Shown: positions 27,341 to 38,262, counted from the first letter of the stretch. The stretch: 64,000 nt of DNA from Syntrophobacteraceae bacterium (GCA_025453975.1 JALOPI010000009.1:58187-122186); one strand, 5' to 3'. Program-made: numbers and translations. The notes: generated from the sequence alone by a model not told the origin.

Positions 27341-28081
27341 ATGGGCGCCGAGAGCGGCAATGAATCCCATGGACCCTTGCCGGCTCATACCGTTAGGGTG
27401 AGCCGTCGTGCCAGGAGGGTCCTGCTGCGTGTCATTCCCGGAAAAGGGCTCGAGATCGTGGCTCCTTTCGGCTTCGACCTCCGGGAGATTCCTGGCATCC
27501 TCCACAAGCACAGGGATTGGATCGCCAGACAGATGGACCGGGCTGAGGCGGCGCCGGCCGTAAACACCGGGAATCTTCCCCTGCCGCAATCCCTGGAGCT
27601 GAGAGCGCTGGGCCTGTGCATCGAGGTGAGCTATGCCTCCGGGCCGGGCAAGACCACCCGGCTGGTGAGCGTCGATCCCGGGCACATCGAGGTCCAGGGG
27701 GATCTGGATGATCGCATGTGCTGTTTCCGGCTGCTCCGAGAATGGGCCAGGATGCGGGCCAGGTTTCACCTCGTCAGGAAGGTCGCCGAGCTGAGCAACG
27801 AGACAGGTTTCGGATACGGCTCGATACAGATCCGCGGGCAGAAAGGGCGATGGGGGAGTTACTCGTCCCGGGGCGTCGTCAGTCTGAACTGGAAGCTCCT
27901 GTTCCTGCCCCCGGAGTGGGTGCGGTATCTGATCATCCATGAGCTCTGCCACTCGGTCCATCTCAACCATTCGCCCAGGTTCTGGGAGCTGGTCCGGCGG
28001 CATGAGCCCGAGTACAAGACGCTGGATAACCGACTCCGCAAGGCCATGGTTCTGGTGCCGGCCTGGGCCGACATGAGCTGA
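27341..28081 (+). CDS. YgjP/WLM-type zinc metallopeptidase
   Basis: A protein of about 246 residues in the YgjP (DUF45) family of predicted metal-dependent hydrolases. The RVSRRARRVLLRVIPGKGLEIVAP opening is typical of the family, and the catalytic motif is HELCHSVHLNHSPRFWELV, with two His and Glu as zinc ligands and base and a third His downstream. The SRGVVSLNWKLLFLPPEWVRYLI segment precedes it. The start is uncertain: ATG 27341 sits 4 bases after the LUD stop, and 27317 would overlap it. Tight spacing suggests cotranscription with the LUD gene. Substrate unknown. Confidence 0.85.
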   Translation: MGAESGNESHGPLPAHTVRVSRRARRVLLRVIPGKGLEIVAPFGFDLREIPGILHKHRDWIARQMDRAEAAPAVNTGNLPLPQSLELRALGLCIEVSYASGPGKTTRLVSVDPGHIEVQGDLDDRMCCFRLLREWARMRARFHLVRKVAELSNETGFGYGSIQIRGQKGRWGSYSSRGVVSLNWKLLFLPPEWVRYLIIHELCHSVHLNHSPRFWELVRRHEPEYKTLDNRLRKAMVLVPAWADMS

Positions 28082-28225
28082 TGCGGAGCATGAAGCCCGA
28101 GACTCGAAAACATCCGAAGGAGGTGTGAGCCCCACCGACCGTAAAGGCAGGAATTCCGCCCATGCCGCCGCGCGCGGCGACTGAGGGCGGCAAAGGTCAA
28201 GGACGACCAGCATGCGGGAATGAAC

Positions 28226-28579
28226 ATGGTTGACAGGCGTGTTTACACCAGGCTCAAACACTCATTCAGGATTCGATGGAAGAACATAGACCTGGATTTT
28301 CTAGGAGTCACGGGAGATCTCTGCCCCGGCGGCGTTTTCGTGGTGACGGACACTCAGCTTCCTTTGCACGCGCTGCTGGAAATGGAGATCTGGATCGAAA
28401 GGGAGATCCCCGTGCGCTGCAGGGGGGAGGTCATCTGGATCAACAAGGGTCAGGTGGTTTCCTATCCTCCCGGGTTCGGTGTCCAGTTCATCGATCTTTC
28501 GGATGACGCTCTTTCCATGCTCCTCATGGCCTGCGGCGACCCTTACAGCTTCAGCGCGTCTTACCGGGGATTCAGCTGA
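28226..28579 (+). CDS. PilZ-domain protein, predicted c-di-GMP receptor
   Basis: A 117-residue single PilZ domain. The N-terminal arginine motif is DRRVYTRLKHSFRIRW and the second motif is VTGDLCPGGVFV, where DxSxxG is seen as DLCPGG. A PPGFGVQFIDLSDDA strand follows, as in PilZ domains. It probably binds cyclic di-GMP and adjusts motility, adhesion or secretion, but the partner is unknown. Cys in place of Ser in the second motif is a modest change. An alternative ATG at 28220 adds two residues. It converges on aroC and the last 19 bases overlap that gene. Confidence 0.82.
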   Translation: MVDRRVYTRLKHSFRIRWKNIDLDFLGVTGDLCPGGVFVVTDTQLPLHALLEMEIWIEREIPVRCRGEVIWINKGQVVSYPPGFGVQFIDLSDDALSMLLMACGDPYSFSASYRGFS

Positions 28580-29631
28580 GCATCCCGGGCGGGGAGCGGA
28601 TGAAGCATGAAATCCACCAGGGTCAGCAGCACCATGGCTTCGCATACGGGCACGATGCGCGGGATGGCCGAGACGTCGTGGCGCCCCCGGACCTCGATGG
28701 TCACGGGGTGGCCGTTGCGATCCACGGTCTGCTGAGGTCGGGCGATGGACGGGATGGGCTTGACGGTCGCCCGCACCACAATCTCCATTCCGGTGGACAG
28801 ACCGCCAAGAACCCCTCCCGCATGGTTGGAGCCATAACCGTCGGGCAGCACGGGATCGTTGTTCTCACTGCCCCGAAGCTCGGCTGCCCTGACCCCCTCG
28901 CCGATCTCGACGCCCTTCACAGCCCCGATGGACATGATGGCTGAGGCCAGCCGAGCGTCCAATTTATCGAAAACGGGCTCCCCCAGCCCTGCCGGGCATC
29001 CCGAAGCCCGGACCTCCACAATGCCTCCCACCGAGTCACCGGACTCCTTGATTTCCAGAAGATGCCGCTCCATCGCCAGGGCAGCCTCGGCATCGGGACA
29101 GTAGAGCGGGTTCCGGTGGATCTCCTCCCAATCGATGGTCTGACATCGCACCGCGCCCAGCGCCAGGGTGAACCCCCGAACCCGGACACCCCATGATTCC
29201 AAAACCTTCCGCGCGACCGCCCCGGCCGCCACGCGGCCGACCGTCTCCCGGGCCGAGCTTCTGCCCCCTCCTCTCCAGTCCCGTATGCCATATTTCTGCT
29301 CAGTGGTGCGGTCAGCGTGACCGGGCCGGTAGAGCCTCGCGATCTCATCGTAGTCCCGGCTTCGGGCATCCCGGTTGAAAACGGCGAGACAAATGGGGGT
29401 CCCCGTCGTCATGCCCTCGAACACCCCTGAAAGCACCTCGACCCGGTCGGGCTCCCGGCGAGGCGAGGTGAGTCGGCCGCCGGGCTTTCTGCGGTCCAGA
29501 TCCCGCTGGATATCCTCCGGGGAGAGGGGGACACCGGGAGGGCAGCCGTCGATGACAGCCCCCAGAGCGGGGCCATGGGATTCCCCCCAGGTGGTGATGG
29601 TGAAGAGTCGGCCGAAGCTGTTTCCGGGCAT
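28561..29631 (-). CDS. aroC: Chorismate synthase AroC
   Basis: The final enzyme of the shikimate pathway: it turns 5-enolpyruvylshikimate 3-phosphate into chorismate using reduced FMN. The 356-residue product has all the signatures: GNSFGRLFTITTWGESHG at the N-terminus, RPGHADRTTEQKYG with the FMN-side His, then DWRGGGRSSARETVGRVAAGAVA, and RGRHDVSAIPRIVPVCEAM near the C-terminus. The start at 29631 is preceded by AGGAGA; upstream frame to 29757 is not homologous. Other aro genes are not nearby. Its 3' end overlaps the PilZ gene on the other strand. Confidence 0.96.
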   Translation of the reverse strand: MPGNSFGRLFTITTWGESHGPALGAVIDGCPPGVPLSPEDIQRDLDRRKPGGRLTSPRREPDRVEVLSGVFEGMTTGTPICLAVFNRDARSRDYDEIARLYRPGHADRTTEQKYGIRDWRGGGRSSARETVGRVAAGAVARKVLESWGVRVRGFTLALGAVRCQTIDWEEIHRNPLYCPDAEAALAMERHLLEIKESGDSVGGIVEVRASGCPAGLGEPVFDKLDARLASAIMSIGAVKGVEIGEGVRAAELRGSENNDPVLPDGYGSNHAGGVLGGLSTGMEIVVRATVKPIPSIARPQQTVDRNGHPVTIEVRGRHDVSAIPRIVPVCEAMVLLTLVDFMLHPLPARDAQLNPR

Positions 29632-29779
29632 GGATTTCTCCTTGGGTGAATGGAGCCGGCTCCGGCTCCCGGGTGAAGGCTCTGTCAGGCTCTCCGTTTC
29701 TCGGCTCGGTGAGGCTTCGCGGGAGTCACGAGGAGCCAGCGAGACTCCATCAAGCATGCCTGTGCAAAGCCGTCATAAC

Positions 29780-29807
29780 TTGACAGGTCGGACCGAGAAG
29801 TTATTCT
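29780..29807 (+). promoter_or_regulatory. Probable promoter of the clpS-clpA operon
   Basis: TTGACA (29780-29785), a 16-base spacer and TATTCT (29802-29807) lie about 70 bases before the clpS ATG. The -35 box is a perfect match; the -10 box matches four of six. An inverted repeat begins inside the -10 region. Confidence 0.55.
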
Positions 29808-29830
29808 TGATAGTTGAACAGGTCAAGAAT
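29803..29830. promoter_or_regulatory. Operator-like inverted repeat at the clpS promoter
   Basis: ATTCTTGA (29803-29810) and TCAAGAAT (29823-29830) are perfect 8-base inverted halves separated by 12 bases, so their centres are 20 bases apart, two helical turns. The site overlaps the -10 box and transcription start region. No known heat-shock (CIRCE-type) operator matches it. Confidence 0.45.
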
Positions 29831-29875
29831 GCTTTATGCGCCCTTGTTCCATGGCAGGCTGGCGGAGGAGACCGG

Positions 29876-30190
29876 ATGAGCTACAAAGAGCCGGATTTGA
29901 GGGAAGACCTGGAGAGTGGCGTCGAGGAAGATCTCCAGGAGCCCCAAATGTATAAAGTTTTGTTACACAATGACGACTACACGACCATGGAGTTCGTGGT
30001 GGAAATTTTGCAAAAGGTCTTCCACAAGTCTCCGTCCGAAGCCACTCATATCATGCTGCTGGTGCACAAGAGCGGAGTGGGCGTCTGTGGAGTCTATACA
30101 GCGGAAATCGCCGAAACCAAGGTTGAAATGGTTCACCATCTGGCTAGAAAAAGCGGTTATCCATTGAAGTGCAGCATGGAAGAAACGTAA
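29876..30190 (+). CDS. clpS: ATP-dependent protease adaptor ClpS
   Basis: A 104-residue adaptor that delivers proteins with N-degron residues (Leu, Phe, Tyr, Trp) to ClpAP. After a flexible acidic N-terminal tail (about 1-25), the core has LLHNDDYTTMEFVVEIL with the N-degron-binding Asn-Asp pair, an HIMLLVHKSGVGVCGVYTAEIAETK segment with the conserved His, and the closing KCSMEE. The start at 29876 is chosen for its GGAGGAG site; the frame is open to 29375. It ends directly before clpA (stop at 30188-30190, next ATG at 30191), so translation is coupled. Confidence 0.93.
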   Translation: MSYKEPDLREDLESGVEEDLQEPQMYKVLLHNDDYTTMEFVVEILQKVFHKSPSEATHIMLLVHKSGVGVCGVYTAEIAETKVEMVHHLARKSGYPLKCSMEET

Positions 30191-32554
<2,364 letters not shown>

Positions 32555-32571
32555 GATGGTCATGGATCGGA

Positions 32572-33276
32572 ATGCCTGTATTCCAGCTTTCAGCATCCCT
32601 CAAGTTTCCCCCTTGCCACTACGCTGAGCCCGACGGCCTCCTGGCCGTCGGGGGCGACCTGTCTCCACAGCGAATCCTACTCGCTTATCGCATGGGGATT
32701 TTCCCCTGGTACAGCGAGGGAATGCCCATACTCTGGTGGTCTCCCGACCCAAGGCTGGTCCTGTTTCCCGATGAGCTCAAGGTCAGCTCGAGCCTTCGGC
32801 GGACCATCAAGAAGGGGCTGTTTCAAACTTCCTTCGATCAGGCGTTTCAGGACGTCATCCGGCAATGCGGCGAGGTCCGGAGGCGGAGCGGTGAAGGGAC
32901 CTGGCTGGTGCCGGAGATGATCGAGGCCTACCGCGGTCTTCACCTGCAGGGTTACGCTCACTCGGTGGAGACCTGGCTCGACGGGGAGCTGGTGGGCGGC
33001 CTTTATGGCTTGGCCCTGGGGCGGGTCTTCTTTGGAGAGTCCATGTTCTCGCTCCGGAGCGACGCGTCCAAGGTGGCGCTGGCTCAGCTGGTCCAATGGC
33101 TTCGGGAGTGGAGCTATGAGATCATCGACTGTCAGGTGGAGACCCAGCACCTCAAGCGGTTCGGGGCACGCGAAATCCCTCGCCCCATTTTCCTGGGCAT
33201 CGTCATGCGGGGGGTCGATCGCGAGCCACATCCTTCAGCCTGGACGTGTCCATCGGGAGAAGACGGTCATGGTTGA
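32572..33276 (+). CDS. aat: Leucyl/phenylalanyl-tRNA-protein transferase Aat
   Basis: This enzyme attaches Leu or Phe to proteins with N-terminal Arg or Lys, creating primary N-degrons for ClpS-ClpAP. The 234-residue length matches the family. Conserved stretches are EPDGLLAVGGDL and GIFPWYSEGMPILWWSPDPR at the N-terminus, VETWLDGELVGGLYGLALGRVFFGESMFS in the catalytic core, and the IIDCQVETQHLKRFGAREIPR segment near the end. It starts 18 bases after clpA and overlaps the next gene by eight bases. Its placement with clpS and clpA makes a one-operon N-end-rule pathway. Confidence 0.95.
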   Translation: MPVFQLSASLKFPPCHYAEPDGLLAVGGDLSPQRILLAYRMGIFPWYSEGMPILWWSPDPRLVLFPDELKVSSSLRRTIKKGLFQTSFDQAFQDVIRQCGEVRRRSGEGTWLVPEMIEAYRGLHLQGYAHSVETWLDGELVGGLYGLALGRVFFGESMFSLRSDASKVALAQLVQWLREWSYEIIDCQVETQHLKRFGAREIPRPIFLGIVMRGVDREPHPSAWTCPSGEDGHG

Positions 33277-34612
33277 GAAGGTGATCATCGTGGGCGCGGC
33301 CGGCCGCGACTTCCACAATTTCAACGTCTATTTCCGCCACAACCCACGTTACCGGGTCGTGGCCTTCACCGCCGCCCAGATCCCCCGCATCGACGGGCGC
33401 GTCTACCCTCCCGAGCTGGCGGGGGACCAATACCCGCTGGGCATCCCCATCGAGCGGGAGGAGGAGATGGCCCGGCTCATCCGCGAGCACCGCGTGGACC
33501 TCGTGGCCTTCTCCTACAGCGATGTGCCCCATGTGGAGGTCATGCACAAGGCATCCATCGCCATGGCCGAGGGTGCGGACTTCATCCTCCTCGGGGCGAC
33601 CTACACCATGCTTCGATCCAGAAAACCGGTCATTGCCGTCTGTGCCGTGCGCACGGGCTGCGGCAAATCCCAGACGACGCGCAAGATCTGCGAGATCCTC
33701 CGGCGGCAGGGCGGCCGGGTTGTGGTGGTGCGCCACCCCATGCCCTACGGGGACCTCCGGGAGCAGGTGACTCAGCGATTCGAGACGTTCGAGGATTTCA
33801 AGCGGGCCCGCTGCACCATCGAGGAACGGGAGGAATACGAGCCCCTGGTGGAGCAGGGGATCGTGGTCTACGGAGGCATCGATTACGCGCGGATCCTGGC
33901 GGAAGCCGAGGAGGAGGCGGACGTGATCGTCTGGGACGGCGGCAACAACGACACGCCCTTTTTTCACCCAGACCTGCACATCGTGCTCTTCGATCCCCAC
34001 CGCGCGGGCCATGAGCTGCTGTACTACCCCGGCGAGACCAATCTGCTCATGGCGGACGTGGCGGTCATCAACAAGGTGGACTCGGCATCGGCGGGAGACA
34101 TCGAGACGGTGCGGGCCAACATCGAGCGGTTCGCCCCCCGGGCCGAAATCGTTCTGGCCAGATCACCCGTGAGCGTATCGTGCCCGGAGCGGATCACCCG
34201 TCAGCGGGTCCTGGTGGTGGAGGACGGCCCCACCATCACCCATGGGGGCATGGCCTTCGGTGCCGGGACCATAGCCGCGCGTCAGTGCGGAGCCTCGCAC
34301 ATCGTGGATGCCCGCCCCCACGCCGTGGGGAGCATCCAGGAAACGTACGCGCGTTATCCCCACATCGGAGCCCAGCTCCCGGCCATGGGCTACGACGATA
34401 CGCAGATACGGGACCTCCGGGAGACCATCAACCGCACTCCCTGCGACCTGGTCCTCAGCGCCACCCCCATCGATCTTTCGTCGGTGCTGGAGATCAACAA
34501 GCCTATCCTGCGCGTCCGCTACGAATACGAGGACTACGGCCCCCCGCTCCTGGAGGAAGTCCTGCTTCGGAGATTGCCCGCCCTGGGCCTCGGTGGGAAA
34601 GCCCCACGATGA
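33269..34612 (+). CDS. Cyclic 2,3-diphosphoglycerate-synthetase-like P-loop protein
   Basis: A 447-residue protein. The first part has AAGRDFHNFNVYFRHNPRYRV, PPELAGDQYPLGIPI and FSYSDVPHVEVMHKASIAMA; a P-loop, RTGCGKSQTTRK (about residues 129-140), follows. These features match the family named after cyclic 2,3-diphosphoglycerate synthetase of hyperthermophilic methanogens, but bacterial copies are unproven and often labelled GTPase. INKVDSA resembles the NKxD guanine-specificity motif. Its ATG overlaps the aat stop by eight bases, so it is translationally coupled to the N-end-rule genes, an association with no known explanation. The frame upstream to 33005 is out of family. Confidence 0.82.
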   Translation: MVEKVIIVGAAGRDFHNFNVYFRHNPRYRVVAFTAAQIPRIDGRVYPPELAGDQYPLGIPIEREEEMARLIREHRVDLVAFSYSDVPHVEVMHKASIAMAEGADFILLGATYTMLRSRKPVIAVCAVRTGCGKSQTTRKICEILRRQGGRVVVVRHPMPYGDLREQVTQRFETFEDFKRARCTIEEREEYEPLVEQGIVVYGGIDYARILAEAEEEADVIVWDGGNNDTPFFHPDLHIVLFDPHRAGHELLYYPGETNLLMADVAVINKVDSASAGDIETVRANIERFAPRAEIVLARSPVSVSCPERITRQRVLVVEDGPTITHGGMAFGAGTIAARQCGASHIVDARPHAVGSIQETYARYPHIGAQLPAMGYDDTQIRDLRETINRTPCDLVLSATPIDLSSVLEINKPILRVRYEYEDYGPPLLEEVLLRRLPALGLGGKAPR

Positions 34613-34699
34613 GGCTCACGGTGAGGCACCGTGCCACGGGAACCATACAGCTTCGACACCCCTCGCGCTCCATGAGCGCCCTGAGCATGGGAGGCTTCC

Positions 34700-34936
34700 A
34701 TGTCCATGAATTTCCTGGATGAAATGGACGAATGGCCGGAGTATCACACCGTCAGGGAGGTGGTCATTCAGCTGGAGAAGGAGCATCTTCAGCTGTGCCA
34801 GGACCTTGAGGCCATCGAGTCGGGACCGGTGTCGGAAGCAACGGCCCGGGAGCTGAAAACCAGGGTCGAATCGATCCAGAAACGGTTGAGAGAAGTTCGA
34901 GGCAAGCTCACTGAAGCCCTGGACCTGTACCGTTGA
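34700..34936 (+). CDS. Small coiled-coil protein of unknown function
   Basis: A 78-residue acidic protein. An N-terminal acidic segment (MSMNFLDEMDEWPEYH) leads into two heptad-like helices: VREVVIQLEKEHLQLCQDLEAI, then ELKTRVESIQKRLREVRGKLTEALDL. A helical hairpin or dimer is likely. I do not recognise the family. A GGGAGG site lies seven bases before the ATG. It follows the P-loop protein by 87 bases on the same strand, so it may be the last gene of the clpS operon. It converges on hisB. Confidence 0.6.
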   Translation: MSMNFLDEMDEWPEYHTVREVVIQLEKEHLQLCQDLEAIESGPVSEATARELKTRVESIQKRLREVRGKLTEALDLYR

Positions 34937-34975
34937 GCGGATTCCAGCGGAGCAGACGGCCGCCCATCGGAGGAT

Positions 34976-35566
34976 TCAGAGCACCCCCTTGGACGACGGC
35001 ACGCCGACGCGACGCGGATCCAGCCGGGTGGCCTGGTCGAGGGCGCGCCCCAGGGCCTTGAACACAGCCTCCAGCATGTGGTGCGTGTTGCTCCCGTAGA
35101 GGACATGAACGTGCAGGGTGATGCCCCCGTGCTGGCTCAGGGCGCGCAGGAGCTCGGGCATGAGCTCCGTTTCAAAGCTCCCCACCCGTGATGACATGGG
35201 CGGAGCCTCATAGACCAGGTAGGGCCGGTTGGAAAGGTCCAGGACCACCCGGGCGCAGGCCTCGTCCATGGGGACGCTGGCCTCCCCATAACGGCGGATG
35301 GACTGCCGTTCCCCCACGGCCTGGGTCAGGGCTTTGCCCAGGCTGATGCCTATGTCCTCCACGGTGTGGTGGGCATCGATCTCCAGGTCACCGACGGCCT
35401 CGAGGGTCAGGTCGAACAGGCCGTGGACCGCGAGCAGCGTCAGCATGTGGTCCAGGAAGGGCACGCCCGATTGCAGTCTGGCCGTCCCCTGGCCATCCAG
35501 GTTGAATTCCACGCGAATATCCGTCTCGCGGGTCTTTCGATGAACCCGTCCCGCCCGCTCTCCCAT
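34976..35566 (-). CDS. hisB: Imidazoleglycerol-phosphate dehydratase HisB
   Basis: A manganese enzyme of histidine synthesis (imidazole glycerol phosphate to imidazole acetol phosphate). The 196-residue protein is the stand-alone type, not fused to the phosphatase domain of enteric HisB. The two repeated metal-binding motifs are DAHHTVEDIGISLG in the first half and SNTHHMLEAVFKALG in the second. RKTRETDIRVEFNLDG opens the fold, and FLDHMLTLLAVHG is another signature. Other his genes are not adjacent. The last residues are STG-poor and end in PSSKGVL as in the family. Confidence 0.95.
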   Translation of the reverse strand: MGERAGRVHRKTRETDIRVEFNLDGQGTARLQSGVPFLDHMLTLLAVHGLFDLTLEAVGDLEIDAHHTVEDIGISLGKALTQAVGERQSIRRYGEASVPMDEACARVVLDLSNRPYLVYEAPPMSSRVGSFETELMPELLRALSQHGGITLHVHVLYGSNTHHMLEAVFKALGRALDQATRLDPRRVGVPSSKGVL

Positions 35567-35889
35567 CGTGCTCCCCTGTTTCGATGCCGTCCTGTGCCCA
35601 TGTCGTGACCCACGACCCGTTCACCCGGGGTCTCAGCGGAGTACGACCCTTCCGCACCGCCGCACCGGGAGGCTGTCCGAGTATTACCTTTTGCCATTTC
35701 GAACGGAGCGTAGCGAAGAGAAGAATCTCGGAGAATCCAGTGGTCACGAAATCGAGATTTCTCGCTATCCCTCGAAAGGACAGGCCTTGGACGGCCTCCT
35801 GGCACAATAACGAGGTGTTCAAGCCCCCTCCCCCGAGGGAGAGGGATAAACCGCGGTTCGGCGCGCCAGCTGCAAAGCTCATTGGAGCA
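35567..35889. other. Gene-free stretch carrying a repeat
   Basis: About 320 bases between hisB and the formyltransferase-like gene, both on the minus strand. No credible gene. Most of its right half is the palindromic repeat at 35693-35781. Confidence 0.5.
35693..35781. repeat. Palindromic repeat element, copy 2
   Basis: GCCATTTCGAACGGAGCG at the left and CTCGAAAGGAC at the right form imperfect inverted ends, with internal GAAGAATCTCGG and CGAGATTTCTCGC. It shares layout and end sequence with the copy at 25091-25148. Confidence 0.55.
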
Positions 35890-36807
35890 CTAAACGTCAA
35901 ACCGGTCTCCGGCCCGGGCCCCCTTCTCCTGGGCCCAATCGGCGGCGGAGACCTTGCCTCCCGTGGCGGACCTCACCTTGGCGATGATCAGCCTCGCCCC
36001 CGATACCGCCACATGAAGCCCCTGGTTGTCAAGTGCCAGGATCGTCCCGGGGGCAGCCGGAGATGGCTCCGGCACGAACCGGCAGCCGAAAAGCCGCGTC
36101 TTCTCACCCTTGAAGAAAGTGAAAGCCCCCGGCTGCGGATCGCATCCCCGGACCAGGTTGTGGATCTCCTGCCCGCCGTTGGACCAGTCGATTCCGGCCA
36201 CGGCATCCGTGCACGGTGGCTCGTAGGTGGCCAGGGATTCGTCCTGCGCGATCCTGGGAGCCTTCCCCTCCTTGATCAGCTCGATGGACTCCACAATGGC
36301 GTCGATACCCATGGGAAAAAGATGGTTGAAGTAGAGCGACCCGGTCGTATCATCCGGTGAAATGGGTATTTCCTTCCGCAGGAGAATGGGACCCGTGTCG
36401 ATGCCTCCATCGGGAAAGAAGATGGTGAGACCTGTCCGGGTGTCCCCCATGATGACCGCCCAGTTGATGGCGCTGGATCCCCTGTGACGCGGCAGGATCG
36501 ACGGGTGATAACAGATAGCCCCGTGGGCCGCGGCTTCGAAATAACGCGCCGGAATGATGTCCGTCACGAACGCCAGCACCGTCAGGTCCGGCTTGAGCCC
36601 GGCGTATTGCGCAAAGACCTGGTCATCCTTGTAGGTGGTGGGCTGATAAACCGGCAGCCCCCTGGCGTCGGCCGCCTCCTTGATGGGATCAAACCTGCCC
36701 TTCCTGTCGGGAGGCGCGTAAACAGCCACGATGCTCTCACCCCGTTCGAGAAGGATCTCCAGCGCTCTGGCCCCGAAAGCCGCCTGACCGATCAGTACGA
36801 TGCGCAT
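35890..36807 (-). CDS. 10-formyltetrahydrofolate hydrolase-type formyltransferase
   Basis: A 305-residue formyltransferase with an N-terminal Rossmann-like half and a C-terminal OB-like half. It resembles the hydrolase domain of 10-formyl-THF dehydrogenase (ALDH1L) more than methionyl-tRNA formyltransferase. CYHPSILPRHRGSSAINW around His101 and FPDGGIDTG with Asp137 are the catalytic regions. In true Fmt the residue two before the His is Asn; here it is Cys99, as the Ile of ALDH1L. No def, rsmB or fmt-type neighbours are present. Expected activity is release of formate from 10-formyl-THF or transfer to another acceptor. The start at 36807 follows an AGGAGG site; the frame upstream to 36933 is not homologous. 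Confidence 0.82.
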   Translation of the reverse strand: MRIVLIGQAAFGARALEILLERGESIVAVYAPPDRKGRFDPIKEAADARGLPVYQPTTYKDDQVFAQYAGLKPDLTVLAFVTDIIPARYFEAAAHGAICYHPSILPRHRGSSAINWAVIMGDTRTGLTIFFPDGGIDTGPILLRKEIPISPDDTTGSLYFNHLFPMGIDAIVESIELIKEGKAPRIAQDESLATYEPPCTDAVAGIDWSNGGQEIHNLVRGCDPQPGAFTFFKGEKTRLFGCRFVPEPSPAAPGTILALDNQGLHVAVSGARLIIAKVRSATGGKVSAADWAQEKGARAGDRFDV

Positions 36808-37257
36808 TCGCTTCTCCTCCTTACATGAGACGATTCCGATTCGCGGATGCCGCTGGGTGGCACCTCCATCGGGACTGGAGCTCGTATCGGCTCCCATGGA
36901 CCGCCCGTGGACCGCCTGCCTGCCAGAAAGCACCCGGACCCCTCAAACCCCCCATTGCGGCGCATCCCGGCTGTCGGGATCCCGCTTGCCCATGACCATG
37001 AATATGGCTGACCGATGCACCCGTCGAGCGTGCTCAAGGCGGAGCATACGTGGCAGGATGACAACATTTCGCTCGGGGATTCAGGGGGAGAGAGGGGTTT
37101 TCATGGAGCGTCGGCGGCAGGCATGAGGAGGTGGAAGCGGGCAGCTTGATCTGAAGCTCAATTCCAGGCTCACCCTTGATTCACGCGTCGATCCGTACCA
37201 TGGGGCCTCCAAAACAGCAAGCAAAAAGCCTGCGATGGCACCGCCGCCGGGTGGGGC
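36808..37257. other. Gene-free stretch between two minus-strand genes
   Basis: About 450 bases. I see no credible gene, repeat or convincing promoter. Confidence 0.45.
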
Positions 37258-38262
37258 TCACGGGGACGACTTGAAGTAGGACGTGAGGCGCTCCAGGACC
37301 CATGGGCTCAGCTGCTGGAAAGGCCGAGTCCTCAGCTTGCAGGGATCGAAGCCGCAGATGGGGCATTCCGGCTCCGTACAAGGCTCGGCATGGATCATGG
37401 CTTCCACCATGCCGGGAAGCCGCGTCTCCAGAATGCGTCTGAGCCCCATCACTTCGGCATGGGCGTGCTCCAGGCTCAGGTCTCGTGGCAGGATGAGGTG
37501 AAAGTCCAGGAAGAGCCGGTTCCCGGCACGCCAGGCCCGCAGCCGGTGGATGTCGATCCAGTTCTCTTTGCGATGCTCATTGACCAGGCGCGAGATCTCG
37601 TTGAGGATTTCCGGATCCGCGGCGTCCATCAGGCCGGCGTAGGAATGACGGATGAGCCTGGCACCGGTCACCAGGATGATCACGGCCATCAGACAGGCGG
37701 TGGCGCCATCCAGCCAGTAGAGATGGGTCCGCTGGACCAGGAGAAGCCCGCCCAGCACCCCAGCCGTGGACCAGACATCGGTCAGGACATGCTTGCCATC
37801 GGCGACGAGGGTGAGGGAGCGGCTGCGCCTGCCGACCTGCAGCAGGACCAGCCCGAGGGCGAGGTTCACCACGCCGGTCACCAGAAGGAGCCACAAACCA
37901 GAGTTGAGATTGGGCAGCTCGTGGGGCGTCGTGATCTGGTGGTAGCCCTGGTGCACGATCCCCAGGGCCGCGATGACGATGAGGGCACCCTCAAACCCCG
38001 CCGAAAAATACTCGATCTTCCCGTGGCCATAGGGGTGGCAGGGATCCGGAGGTCTGGAGACCATGATCACGCTCACGAGGGCAAACCCGCTGGCCACGAC
38101 ATTGATGATGGACTCGAGGGCGTCCGACAGGATCGCTGCGGAGCCCGTCAGGCTGTAGTTGTAGAACTTGAGCCCCATCAGCGCCGTGCCCACCACAAGA
38201 GAGCAGAAAACGGCCAGGATTCGAACCCTGGCCAGCTCACTTTCGGAGGCGCCCCCCGTCAT
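37258..38262 (-). CDS. Cation diffusion facilitator family transporter
   Basis: A 334-residue membrane protein that probably exports a divalent metal (Zn, Fe, Co or Mn) against protons. Six helices lie between about residues 14 and 205. The metal-site regions are ILSDALESIINVV in helix 2 and LVADGKHVLTDVWSTAG in helix 5, each with Asp or His ligands; HPYGHGKIEYFSAGFEG is the family loop after helix 2. The C-terminal cytoplasmic domain (about 210-334) has an added Cys-rich tail (CTEPECPICGFDPC) that could bind zinc. Start at 38262; the frame upstream is not homologous. Confidence 0.88.
   Translation of the reverse strand: MTGGASESELARVRILAVFCSLVVGTALMGLKFYNYSLTGSAAILSDALESIINVVASGFALVSVIMVSRPPDPCHPYGHGKIEYFSAGFEGALIVIAALGIVHQGYHQITTPHELPNLNSGLWLLLVTGVVNLALGLVLLQVGRRSRSLTLVADGKHVLTDVWSTAGVLGGLLLVQRTHLYWLDGATACLMAVIILVTGARLIRHSYAGLMDAADPEILNEISRLVNEHRKENWIDIHRLRAWRAGNRLFLDFHLILPRDLSLEHAHAEVMGLRRILETRLPGMVEAMIHAEPCTEPECPICGFDPCKLRTRPFQQLSPWVLERLTSYFKSSP

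Noticed and set aside
38214..38230. A tRNA T-arm-like sequence (CCAGGGTTCGAATCCTGG on the minus strand), possible attachment site or tRNA remnant
   Set aside because: It codes for conserved N-terminal residues of the cation efflux protein, and no acceptor, D or anticodon arm lies around it.
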